A stretch of 64,000 nt of DNA from assembly GCF_038397785.1 (NCBI RefSeq), contig NZ_CP151642.1:682001-746000 (forward strand), written 5' to 3'. Below the pieces are notes generated by a model. That model had not been told where the DNA came from, searched no databases, and worked only from the letters and a program-made list of their open reading frames with translations. This DNA is from Salinibacterium sp. TMP30 (GTDB taxonomy: Bacteria > Actinomycetota > Actinomycetes > Actinomycetales > Microbacteriaceae). Both the position numbers and the translations under genes were made by a program. Of this stretch, positions 1-7,062 are shown one piece after another; within the stretch, counting starts at the first letter, position 1; every line of letters starts with the position of its first letter.

Positions 1-1
1 G

Positions 2-538
2 GCAGGTTTCTCGGGCGACGTACCGACCGCCGAGCTCTATTTGCGTTCAATCGCGGCGGCTGCGTTCGTGCCGATTATGCAGTACCACTCCGAATTCAAC
101 CACCACAAAAAGCCCTCCAACGACCGCACGCCGTGGAATATCGCTGAACGCACTGGGGAGCAGGCTGTGGTGCCGATCAGCCGCAAATTTGTCGAACTGC
201 GAGAACGCCTCGTTCCTTACCTCGCCGAGCAGTCGGCTGCGGCGATTGCGCGGGGTGGCTCGCTCATGCGGCCTTTGTTCTTTGACTTTGCCGATGATGA
301 GCGTGTGTGGGAGTTTCCCCTGCAGTGGATGCTGGGTGACGAGATCCTAGTAGCACCCGTACTGGAGCCGGGTGCCGATGAGTGGGCTACCTACCTCCCT
401 GCGGGGGACTGGGTCGATGCGTTCACGGGGGAGCACCAAAATGGCGGCCGAGTGATTCAACGCCTGACACCACTCGATGAGCTGCCGGTGTACGTGCGTT
501 CCCGCGCTTGGGACTCGCTGCGAGATATCTTCGCCTGA
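2..538 (+). CDS. Glycoside hydrolase family 31 alpha-glucosidase/alpha-xylosidase, C-terminal part (5' end outside window)
   Basis: The reading frame is open from base 2 to a TGA at 536-538, so the gene begins before the window. The 178 visible residues resemble the end of the GH31 (beta/alpha)8 barrel and the following beta-sandwich: a GFSGD segment at the very start, a YHSEFNHH stretch, WNIAERTG, then LMRPLFFDF and GDEILVAPVLEPGA, which are typical of the family distal to the catalytic acid. The enzyme would hydrolyse terminal alpha-linked glucose or xylose from oligosaccharides in the cytoplasm. The nucleophile region is not visible, so exact linkage specificity cannot be judged. A related carbohydrate cluster lies 12 kb to the right, but nothing here shows a functional connection. 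Confidence 0.9.
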   Translation, partial: AGFSGDVPTAELYLRSIAAAAFVPIMQYHSEFNHHKKPSNDRTPWNIAERTGEQAVVPISRKFVELRERLVPYLAEQSAAAIARGGSLMRPLFFDFADDERVWEFPLQWMLGDEILVAPVLEPGADEWATYLPAGDWVDAFTGEHQNGGRVIQRLTPLDELPVYVRSRAWDSLRDIFA

Positions 539-660
539 TACATCACCGCATGATCATTGTTGCTTCATTAGACTTTCCGTGACTTTACGAGGGCTCGCGT
601 CGCGGCAGCTGGTAGGTGCCGTGACATGCGCAGCAGGATCGGCTTGTGTGTAGCAGAACT

Positions 661-679
661 GTGTCCTGTCTCAGGACAC
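661..679. repeat. Perfect 8-bp palindrome, possible insertion-sequence end
   Basis: GTGTCCTG and CAGGACAC face each other across the 3-nt spacer TCT. The sequence resembles the terminal repeats of some IS3/IS481-type elements of actinobacteria as I remember them, but no transposase, second end or target duplication is visible. It lies just upstream of a degenerate gene, so it could be the scar of an element that removed that gene's 5' end. It could equally be a simple hairpin. Confidence 0.3.
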
Positions 680-692
680 GGGAAACCGTTGA

Positions 693-1040
693 GCCCCGAG
701 TGGGCGGGAGAGAGATGAGGGCGAGATCAACTCGACCATGTCAGCCTTCTTCTCGGCATTTGCTTCTCCTCATGAGAAAGCGGTCGACCTCACAGAACTG
801 CGCAGCCTATTCGTTCCGGACGCCATCATCCTCGCGATGGCAGATGGCGTCACCAAACAGTACGACCTCGAGAGCTTCATAGAACCACGTCAGGCGCACT
901 AGACGGCCGGTCTGCAGCTGGTTGGGGACGAAAGGGATGTCAACTCGTGCGCACGCCCGCTGGATGGCGCATCAGCGCAATTTTCTGGCAAGACGGTGCG
1001 GTGGATGAGGCTCGAAGGGTGATGTCGGCGGGGAGGGGCG
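693..1040 (+). pseudogene. Remnant of an NTF2/SnoaL-like (DUF4440-type) gene
   Basis: Two pieces in different frames look like parts of one SnoaL/DUF4440-like protein. The first (frame through the ATG at 738, reading FFSAFASPHEKAVDLTELRSL and ending FIEPRQAH at a TAG, 899-901) matches the N-terminal helices and the FIEPR motif. The second (from about 932) reads QLVRTPAGWRISAIFWQD, the usual C-terminal strand pair. The roughly 40-50 residues normally between them are missing and the frame changes, so an internal deletion has destroyed the gene. The first frame is closed by a stop at 690-692, so the original start is also lost. Right limit is approximate. The rest of 539-1087 shows no other gene. 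Confidence 0.6.
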
Positions 1041-1087
1041 GGCAACCACCCTCAGGGTCCCGCCGTCGTGCATAGTATTGTGACGCT

Positions 1088-2248
1088 ATGAGCGCTCTTC
1101 CCTTCACGACTTCCGTTTACGCCGCTCGTCTCGAGCGCGCAGCAGCCCTAGCCGCCGAGGCGGGTTTCGACGGCATCATTGTGGGCCCAGGACCCGATTT
1201 GCAGTATTTGGTCGGCGTCGAGGGAGACACGATTGAGCGGCTGACAGCCTTAGTGATCAAGCCCGGCATCACGCCGACCATCGTTGTGCCGCGTATGGAG
1301 CTCGCGAAAGTGCGCAGCACAGGTACTGACGAACTCGGACTCATCGTCGCCGACTGGGTCGACGGCCAAGACCCGTATGCCCTGATCGCCGGGACGCTGC
1401 CTGAGGCGACTCGTGTAGGAGTGTCTGATTCGCTCCCGGCCCTGCATGTCATCCCGATCGGACAGCGGCTCGCGGTGAATCTCGAGCTCGCGACCCCGGT
1501 CCTGCGCGAGGGGCGAATGATCAAGGAAACCGCAGAAATTTCAGAACTACGTCGCGCTGGAACAGCGATCGACGCTGTTCATCGGCGAGTGCCGGAGATG
1601 CTGCGTGCCGGTCGGACTGAACGTGAAGTGGCGGCCGATATCGCTAAGGCAATCGTCGCCGAGGGGCACCGCACGGTCGAGTTTGTCATTGTCGGGTCGG
1701 GCCCGAATGGCGCCGACCCGCACCATGAGGTTTCGGACCGCATGATCGAGGATGGCGACGTCGTAGTAGTCGACATCGGCGGCGCGGTCCCGAGCGGCTA
1801 CAACTCCGACAGCACACGAACCTACATTGTAGGAACTCCGGAGCCGTCGGTCGCTGAACGCATCGCCATACTCGTACAGGCACAACAGGCCGCCGTCGAG
1901 GCAGTGCGACCCGGCGTTACGGCTTCGGACGTTGACGCCGCCGCGCGACGAGTGCTCTCGCGGGCTGGCCTCGCCGAAGCCTTTCTGCACCGTACGGGTC
2001 ACGGAATCGGGGTTTCAGTGCACGAGGAGCCGTACATTACCCCTGGCAACGAACTTCTACTGCGCGAAGGGATGGCGTTCAGTATTGAACCGGGTATCTA
2101 CTTCCCCGGCGAGTGGGGCGCGCGCATTGAAGATATCGTCGTCGTGACAGCAGACGGATGCGAGCAACTGAACGTCACAGAACATGCGCTGACCGCGGTG
2201 GGTGCAGCTAGCGCACCCGACGAATCGCGAATGGACGCAAAAGTCTAG
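1088..2248 (+). CDS. M24 family metallopeptidase (Xaa-Pro aminopeptidase/dipeptidase-like)
   Basis: A 386-residue cytoplasmic metalloprotease-fold protein. Residues 1-140 form the creatinase-type N-terminal domain; residues about 150-365 form the pita-bread catalytic domain. All five metal ligands of the family can be placed: D229 (in VVVDIGG), D241 (in NSDSTRT), H305 (in HRTGHGIG), E334 (in SIEPGIY) and E348 (in RIEDIVVV), with the accessory His in VHEEP. It should remove an N-terminal residue before proline or split Xaa-Pro dipeptides using two Mn or Co ions. There is no signal peptide. A TATTGT or TAGTAT hexamer 6-9 nt before the ATG suggests a leaderless transcript. It stands alone, with no operon partner. 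Confidence 0.93.
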   Translation: MSALPFTTSVYAARLERAAALAAEAGFDGIIVGPGPDLQYLVGVEGDTIERLTALVIKPGITPTIVVPRMELAKVRSTGTDELGLIVADWVDGQDPYALIAGTLPEATRVGVSDSLPALHVIPIGQRLAVNLELATPVLREGRMIKETAEISELRRAGTAIDAVHRRVPEMLRAGRTEREVAADIAKAIVAEGHRTVEFVIVGSGPNGADPHHEVSDRMIEDGDVVVVDIGGAVPSGYNSDSTRTYIVGTPEPSVAERIAILVQAQQAAVEAVRPGVTASDVDAAARRVLSRAGLAEAFLHRTGHGIGVSVHEEPYITPGNELLLREGMAFSIEPGIYFPGEWGARIEDIVVVTADGCEQLNVTEHALTAVGAASAPDESRMDAKV

Positions 2249-2481
2249 GCGAGAGATCGCTAACCCAAGCAACCGTCTCCGCCGCTCGCACTCTCGTGCA
2301 CCCACGGTCGTCGCGCCGCTGCATTGGGTAGTCAGCACAGCAGTCTGATCAACCCAGTGACACAGTGAGATCAATCGTCATGGACCTGCGTGTAGCGGCT
2401 CCGGCCTCGCTCTCTTCCTAGATTCCTTCTGTGCCCAAAATTGATACCAAACCACTTCGCCCAGGGTGCCGAATCATCTAC

Positions 2482-2949
2482 ATGTCACTCACCAGAACAC
2501 TTTGGGCACCGAAAGCCACCCTCGCAGGTGCGCTCATCTTGCCGGCACTTCTTATCGCGCTCTCGGGATGCGCAGGTACTCAACCATCCCCTCCGATGCC
2601 GTCCGAGAGCAGCGGGATGGATCAGTCTGCGGAAGCCGCCGAAAACGTCGTTACGACCATCGGCCTGAAGTTCATGCCGAAAGACCTCACCGTCAAGGTG
2701 GGCACCACGGTTACTTGGCAAAACGGCGAGACAATCGGTCACACCGTGACGTCCGGAGCCTGGGGCGACGTGAATGAGTCAACCGGTCTTCGCGGCACAC
2801 AGACGCCCGACGGTCTCTTCGACCACGACCTAGCACCGAAGGGCCAAGAGGGCGACACCTTCACTTATACCTTCGACGAACCCGGCGAGTACCTCTACTA
2901 CTGCCAACCGCACTTGACCATGAACGCAACCGTCACGGTCGAACCGTAA
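2482..2949 (+). CDS. Cupredoxin-domain lipoprotein (plastocyanin/amicyanin-like)
   Basis: A 155-residue predicted lipoprotein: a basic N-terminus, a hydrophobic segment and the lipobox LSGC with Cys30, then a low-complexity linker and a cupredoxin domain from about residue 58. The four type-1 copper ligands are visible: His87 in GHTV and Cys141, His144 and Met147 in YCQPHLTM. It should bind one copper ion outside the membrane and carry single electrons or buffer copper. An in-frame GTG at 2431 would add 17 residues ahead of a normal signal peptide, so I prefer the ATG at 2482. The next gene, 48 nt downstream, is another lipoprotein, probably in the same transcript. The 233-nt space upstream (2249-2481) shows no gene. 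Confidence 0.88.
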   Translation: MSLTRTLWAPKATLAGALILPALLIALSGCAGTQPSPPMPSESSGMDQSAEAAENVVTTIGLKFMPKDLTVKVGTTVTWQNGETIGHTVTSGAWGDVNESTGLRGTQTPDGLFDHDLAPKGQEGDTFTYTFDEPGEYLYYCQPHLTMNATVTVEP

Positions 2950-2997
2950 GAACCCGCACGACACAACACAACACACCATCAACAAGGAGAAGAAACA

Positions 2998-3669
2998 ATG
3001 CGTAAAATCACAGCAATCACCGGTCTGGGCCTTGCCGCAGTACTCGCGCTTTCGGGCTGCTCAGCTGCAGCGGATGCGCCGGCACCCGCCGACGACACGA
3101 CCTCTTCGGCGGTAGTGGACACAGTAAACAGTGACGGATCCGCGTTGCGTGCAACGCTAACCGCCCTGCTCGCCGACCACGTCTACCTCGCCGGTGCAGC
3201 CATCGACCAGGCGCTCGCCGATGGTGGCGACCTCACGACGGAAGACGTCGCCGGGGCAGTCGAAACCCTCGACACCAACTCGGTTGAGATCGCAGCCCTA
3301 ATCGGCTCGGCTTACCCGGACGCTGAGCAGCCATTCCTCGATTCATGGCGCTCGCACATCCCGTTCTTCGTGAACTACGCGGTCGCGAAGGCAACCGACG
3401 ACCAGGCCGGCATCGACCAGGCAATGTCAGATCTGGGTGGCTACGCGGTGTCGTTCGGCCAGCTGATCAATTCGGTTGTTCCTGAGCTGCCAGCTGAGGC
3501 AGTGCAGGCGGAGCTCGAGATGCACGCCACGTCGCTGGTAGCAGCGATTGATGCGAACATCGCCGGTGACCCTGCCTACTTCGCACTGTTGAAGGAAGCC
3601 GCTGGCCACATGCCGATGACCGCACAGGCACTCGCTGGCGGCATCGCAGCCAACAAGGGCATCCAGTAA
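2998..3669 (+). CDS. Histidine-containing helical lipoprotein of unknown function, downstream of cupredoxin
   Basis: A 223-residue lipoprotein (lipobox LSGC, Cys21) with a strong AAGGAG ribosome site 8 nt before the ATG. The mature part is almost entirely helical and seems to contain two related units, each with spaced His residues: DHVYLAG, then SHIPFFV, and later EMHATSLV, then GHMPM. I recall similar uncharacterised proteins, sometimes mislabelled as copper amine oxidase, next to cupredoxin genes, so a periplasmic metal-binding or electron-transfer accessory role is plausible but inferred. It has no Cys beyond the lipidation site. A strong hairpin follows its stop codon, marking the end of the two-gene unit. 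Confidence 0.75.
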   Translation: MRKITAITGLGLAAVLALSGCSAAADAPAPADDTTSSAVVDTVNSDGSALRATLTALLADHVYLAGAAIDQALADGGDLTTEDVAGAVETLDTNSVEIAALIGSAYPDAEQPFLDSWRSHIPFFVNYAVAKATDDQAGIDQAMSDLGGYAVSFGQLINSVVPELPAEAVQAELEMHATSLVAAIDANIAGDPAYFALLKEAAGHMPMTAQALAGGIAANKGIQ

Positions 3670-3685
3670 AACCGATTCGCGAATG

Positions 3686-3722
3686 AGCCGGTGGGGAGTG
3701 AACGAATCGCTCCCCACCGGCT
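3686..3722 (+). terminator. Strong hairpin after the cupredoxin/lipoprotein genes
   Basis: AGCCGGTGGGGAG pairs perfectly (13 bp) with CTCCCCACCGGCT around an 11-nt loop. There is no long T tract, which is common for actinobacterial terminators. The next gene starts 40 nt further on in the same direction, so the hairpin may also act as a partial read-through attenuator. Confidence 0.75.
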
Positions 3723-3762
3723 TCAGCGTTTCCGGGAAGTTGTTGAGAGAAAGAGCAAGGAC

Positions 3763-4179
3763 ATGAAGATCTTCATTATTGCGACACGGATTTGGATCGC
3801 ACTCGCGCTGCTGGTTAATGCATACGTGCACTTTCTCCTCGCGACTCCATTCGATGCCATCGTCGGTTCACTCGTCAGTCAGGGCGACCTGTTCCGCATC
3901 CAAGGCGTCGTGAACATCCTCGCAGCCGTCCTGATCTTGGCGGTATATCGCTGGTGGACCGAGCTGGTTGCGGCAGTGATCGCGGCGGGCGGGCTCGCAC
4001 TGCTGGTGGCTTCGGTTTATGTGCCATTGGATCTGAGCGCAATCGGGTTCCCGGTGATCTACGAACCCGTGTGGTATCCCGACAAGGTAATAGCAGTTGT
4101 GGCACAGGGCCTCGCGCTAATTGGCGGGCTGGCGCTGGCGGTTGTGACTCGTCCTCGTGCAGCTCAGAAACAAACCTGA
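3763..4179 (+). CDS. Small integral membrane protein of unknown function
   Basis: 138 residues with about four hydrophobic helices (near residues 7-25, 40-60, 65-85 and 108-130) and a short basic C-terminal tail. The start is set by the AAGG-type ribosome site before ATG 3763; an upstream extension to 3691 would lie inside the terminator hairpin and is unlikely. I do not recognise a family beyond a general 4-TM bacterial membrane protein. It follows the cupredoxin and His-lipoprotein genes closely and could be their membrane partner, but this rests only on position. It converges with the APC permease gene. Confidence 0.7.
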   Translation: MKIFIIATRIWIALALLVNAYVHFLLATPFDAIVGSLVSQGDLFRIQGVVNILAAVLILAVYRWWTELVAAVIAAGGLALLVASVYVPLDLSAIGFPVIYEPVWYPDKVIAVVAQGLALIGGLALAVVTRPRAAQKQT

Positions 4180-4255
4180 ACTGGTCAATCTCGCAACGAC
4201 TGTGTCCGGGCGCCAACGACATCACGGTCTGCTCGGCGGACTTCAAACAGTGGCG

Positions 4256-5647
4256 TCAGGGGGCCAACGCATCGCGACCATCCCCATCCTGTTTGCGAAG
4301 GGATTCGATCGATCGGATGCCCTCTGGGCGGCCCGCGCGCACCCATAGCGCCCACAGTGTGGCTGCGATGAGTGCTGCCGCCGCGAGGCTCACGAGGGGC
4401 CAACCGCGGGCAAGATTGACGATAAGCGTGAACGCCACGATTGCCGCACCGACCACGTTGAGTACGAAACGTTTACGTTGACGGGCCAGCTGTGTGAACC
4501 GAGCCATCGCAAGCAAGCCGGAAAGGAAGCTCAAAAATACAGCGACTGCGTAGAACAACACGAGCCGCTGGTCGTCAGCGCCGGTGGCAGCGAGGACGAC
4601 CATCGAGAGGGCGGTGAACAGTACGAGACCCCAGTATGGGGTGTGGCGCCTATTCACACTGCCAAATGCCGCAGGCAGAATGCCCACGGCGTTCGTGCCC
4701 GAAGGATGCACCGCGAGCGCTTTCAGTAGCCCCGGGCCCGCCTGAAAAGAAGAACTTGCCGCGGCGAGCAGTAGCAGCGCGGTCATGAGCTGGAAGAGTC
4801 CAAACAGCGGGGCCGGGGCGACGTGCCGGGCGAAGTCGGCAATGAGAGTCGACCCCTCGTCGGGGATGCTGATGCCAAGCCGTGTCGCTTGCACCGCGAA
4901 GGTGAGCGTGAGTACGCTAACGATGCCGAGAGTGAGCCACAGTGTGAGTTGCCCGAACCAGCGGCGACCATCAGAATCGAGTCCGCCGAGCTGCGCAATC
5001 GCCGTCGAGGGAGCCTCGACACCAGTCGCGAGCGCCATCGCGACGGGGAACGCCAGTATGACGGCGACAGCGCCCGCAAGCGCGTTCGGGTCGGCAGCTG
5101 CTGAATCGTCGAGGACTGCCGAATCGAGTGGCGCGGCAACAACACTGAATAGGAGCACCGACGCTGCCACCGCGACGAAGCTCACCGTCATCAGCGCGAA
5201 CAGGATTCGCCCAAGATTTCCGAACAGGGACAACCCGCCAACAACGGCCACAAGCGCGAGGGCAATCAGCAAGCGCCACGGCGCAAGCACGGGAAAGTAG
5301 GCAATGACGGCCGATGCGGCTGCCGAGACGCTAATCGCGATGGTCAGTACGAAGTCGACCACGAGCGAGCCAACTGGCAGAAACGACCAGCCGTCGCCGA
5401 AGGCTTCACCGACGGCAGCCGATGCTCCACCGCCCTCCGGATAGCGGGCGATCAGGGCCCGGTAGTTCAGGACAACGAGCGCGATGATCGACACCACGAG
5501 CCCCATCGTCGCGACGAGCAGGTCGAGCCGACCATCCAGCGCCCGGAGCGCCGCTTCGACCGCGTAGGCGACCGAGGATACAGGGTCAGCCATGAGCGTG
5601 AACGCGAACGCAAGAAGCAGAACGACGCGAGAGCGTAGGAAGGGCAC
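4256..5647 (-). CDS. APC superfamily amino acid permease-like transporter
   Basis: A 463-residue protein with about 12 hydrophobic helices, starting with GTG at 5647. The first helix carries DPVSSVAYAVEA, similar to the GPxSSxAYA signature of APC transporters, and YPEGGGASA in the third segment fits the family's PxxGGxY-like region. It probably exchanges or takes up an amino acid or another organic ion across the cytoplasmic membrane; the substrate is not evident. The C-terminus is short and polar. It is monocistronic, convergent with the small membrane protein gene and divergent from the gene at 5852. Confidence 0.82.
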   Translation of the reverse strand: MPFLRSRVVLLLAFAFTLMADPVSSVAYAVEAALRALDGRLDLLVATMGLVVSIIALVVLNYRALIARYPEGGGASAAVGEAFGDGWSFLPVGSLVVDFVLTIAISVSAAASAVIAYFPVLAPWRLLIALALVAVVGGLSLFGNLGRILFALMTVSFVAVAASVLLFSVVAAPLDSAVLDDSAAADPNALAGAVAVILAFPVAMALATGVEAPSTAIAQLGGLDSDGRRWFGQLTLWLTLGIVSVLTLTFAVQATRLGISIPDEGSTLIADFARHVAPAPLFGLFQLMTALLLLAAASSSFQAGPGLLKALAVHPSGTNAVGILPAAFGSVNRRHTPYWGLVLFTALSMVVLAATGADDQRLVLFYAVAVFLSFLSGLLAMARFTQLARQRKRFVLNVVGAAIVAFTLIVNLARGWPLVSLAAAALIAATLWALWVRAGRPEGIRSIESLRKQDGDGRDALAP

Positions 5648-5838
5648 GCGGCGACCCTACTCCGGTAGCAACCTAGTCCGTCGCGCGCCGCGGCGTGACC
5701 GGGAGAAATTCGGGCGCTAGCGTCACGCGCGGGCTGAGGTACTGAGCACGCTCACCGGGGTCGAGACCACAGCCTACAACGGAGCTGGTTGGGACTAGGT
5801 CAGCGTTCGGGATGCCGGATCGACAGCTTTCGCTTAGG

Positions 5839-5844
5839 TATAGT
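5839..5844 (+). promoter_or_regulatory. Leaderless-type -10 hexamer TATAGT
   Basis: TATAGT stands 7 nt before the GTG at 5852, the spacing expected when transcription begins at the start codon itself. This supports GTG 5852 over the more upstream in-frame start. Confidence 0.55.
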
Positions 5845-5851
5845 CGAGAGG

Positions 5852-6232
5852 GTGAATGAAAAAGATCTGCTCGGCCTCTGGTCGGGAGCACGGTTGCACA
5901 TCGTGATGGCGCAATTTGCGCCAACCTTCCTGCTTACTGTTGTCATTACCGCGCTTGCTCTAGGCGGATTCGAGGGCAGCCCGGTTGCGGTGCGAATCGC
6001 GGCGGCGGGAATCCTGCTCGCCTCGGGAATTCTTGGCTCCATCGCTCAGTACACGGCCGCCAGCGAAGCGAAAGCCGTGGCGGTCGATCTGGCGCAGATC
6101 GAGAGTCCGTCCCGGCTCGTGCAGCAGATCATCCAGACCGCATGGTGGACGACGATCGTGAAGTTCGTCACCCCGGCGATCTTCACCGTGATCTTCCTAG
6201 CGATCCTCTGGGAACTGTTCATCGCAGGTTAG
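5852..6232 (+). CDS. Small three-helix membrane protein, unknown function
   Basis: 126 residues beginning VNEKDLLGLW. Hydrophobic helices lie near residues 20-42, 48-65 and 98-122, the last ending in a short LFIAG tail. No family was recognised. The GTG start is chosen from the leaderless -10 hexamer; the longer in-frame extension would add a polar segment with no membrane-protein character. It faces away from the APC permease and converges with the SDR gene, so it is probably transcribed alone. Confidence 0.65.
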   Translation: MNEKDLLGLWSGARLHIVMAQFAPTFLLTVVITALALGGFEGSPVAVRIAAAGILLASGILGSIAQYTAASEAKAVAVDLAQIESPSRLVQQIIQTAWWTTIVKFVTPAIFTVIFLAILWELFIAG

Positions 6233-6295
6233 GTGACCGCCAGGCAGCGATCTATGAGGAGCGCACCCGCATCTACTGGTGAGCTGCGCAGCAGA

Positions 6296-7006
6296 TCAGG
6301 CTGCCGGCTGCGGGGTGAAAGCCCCACTCGGTAGGTCCTTTTCACCGGCAACGATTGCGTCAACGATGCGGCGAGCCACGTCGGCGGGGTCGAAGCCGGT
6401 GGGCATAGTGGGCGCGGTGCCAGCGACCGGCCTAGTGGCGAGCCCCGTCTCGGTGTGGCCGGGTCGGGCATCAACGAGCCGAATGCCGTCGCGGCGCAAT
6501 TCGCGGCCAGCCGCCTGCCCGAACGCGGCGAGGGCTGCTTTGGACGCGGAGTAGGCCGCCATGTTCGCTGTGGGGGATTCACTGACGATGCCGCTCAGGG
6601 TAAGAAAGAATGGGTCGCGCTTCGCTGCCGCAGACTCGAGCAGGGCCGGGCGTGCTGCGCGTAGCAGGCGCATCGGGCCAAGCGCGTTTACGGCGAAAAG
6701 CTCATCCAGGGTCTCGTCGTCTGCGTCAGACGCTGGCCCAAAGGCTACTACTCCGGCCGCATTGACGACACCATCGAGCTGACCATGGGCACGGAGGGCG
6801 GTATTGACTAGTTCGACGTCGGAGCCGGAATCACGGAGGTCAGATTTAACGAACGTTCCCGGCACTGCGAGGGCGCGCACTTTTTCTTCTGAGCGCCCAT
6901 GGAGCGTCAGAATGGCGCCTTCAGCAGCCAAAATTCGAGCAATAGCGGAGCCAAGGCCGCCTGATGCACCAACGACAAGAATGGAGGATCCTGCAAGCGA
7001 AGTCAT
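6296..7006 (-). CDS. Short-chain dehydrogenase/reductase (SDR) family oxidoreductase
   Basis: 236 residues with the Rossmann nucleotide-binding motif VVGASGGLGSA at the N-terminus (TGxxxGxG class), NAAG in the fourth strand, and the catalytic Ser and YSASK pair (S in LTLSGIV, Tyr-x-x-x-Lys in AYSASKAAL). It should reduce or oxidise a carbonyl/alcohol with NAD(P)(H); the substrate cannot be told from sequence. ATG 7006 is preferred to the longer start at 7087 because MTSLAGSSILVVGAS is the normal SDR beginning and a TATCGT hexamer lies 6 nt upstream. It is divergent from the P-type ATPase gene with only 56 nt between the start codons. Confidence 0.9.
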   Translation of the reverse strand: MTSLAGSSILVVGASGGLGSAIARILAAEGAILTLHGRSEEKVRALAVPGTFVKSDLRDSGSDVELVNTALRAHGQLDGVVNAAGVVAFGPASDADDETLDELFAVNALGPMRLLRAARPALLESAAAKRDPFFLTLSGIVSESPTANMAAYSASKAALAAFGQAAGRELRRDGIRLVDARPGHTETGLATRPVAGTAPTMPTGFDPADVARRIVDAIVAGEKDLPSGAFTPQPAA

Positions 7007-7012
7007 ACGCAA

Positions 7013-7018
7013 ACGATA
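7013..7018 (-). promoter_or_regulatory. Leaderless-type -10 hexamer TATCGT for the SDR gene
   Basis: Read on the minus strand, TATCGT lies 6 nt before the ATG at 7006. Together with TAGCGT at 7051-7056 (6 nt before the ATPase ATG at 7063) it makes a compact divergent promoter pair. Confidence 0.5.
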
Positions 7019-7062
7019 CTGTTTTCGGCTGTGGAAAACCCCAGCCGCGGTAGCGTGGTGGC

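Noticed and set aside
646-882. 78-codon plus-strand frame
   Set aside because: The Arg/Ser-rich translation is out of frame with the recognisable NTF2-like pieces in the same DNA.
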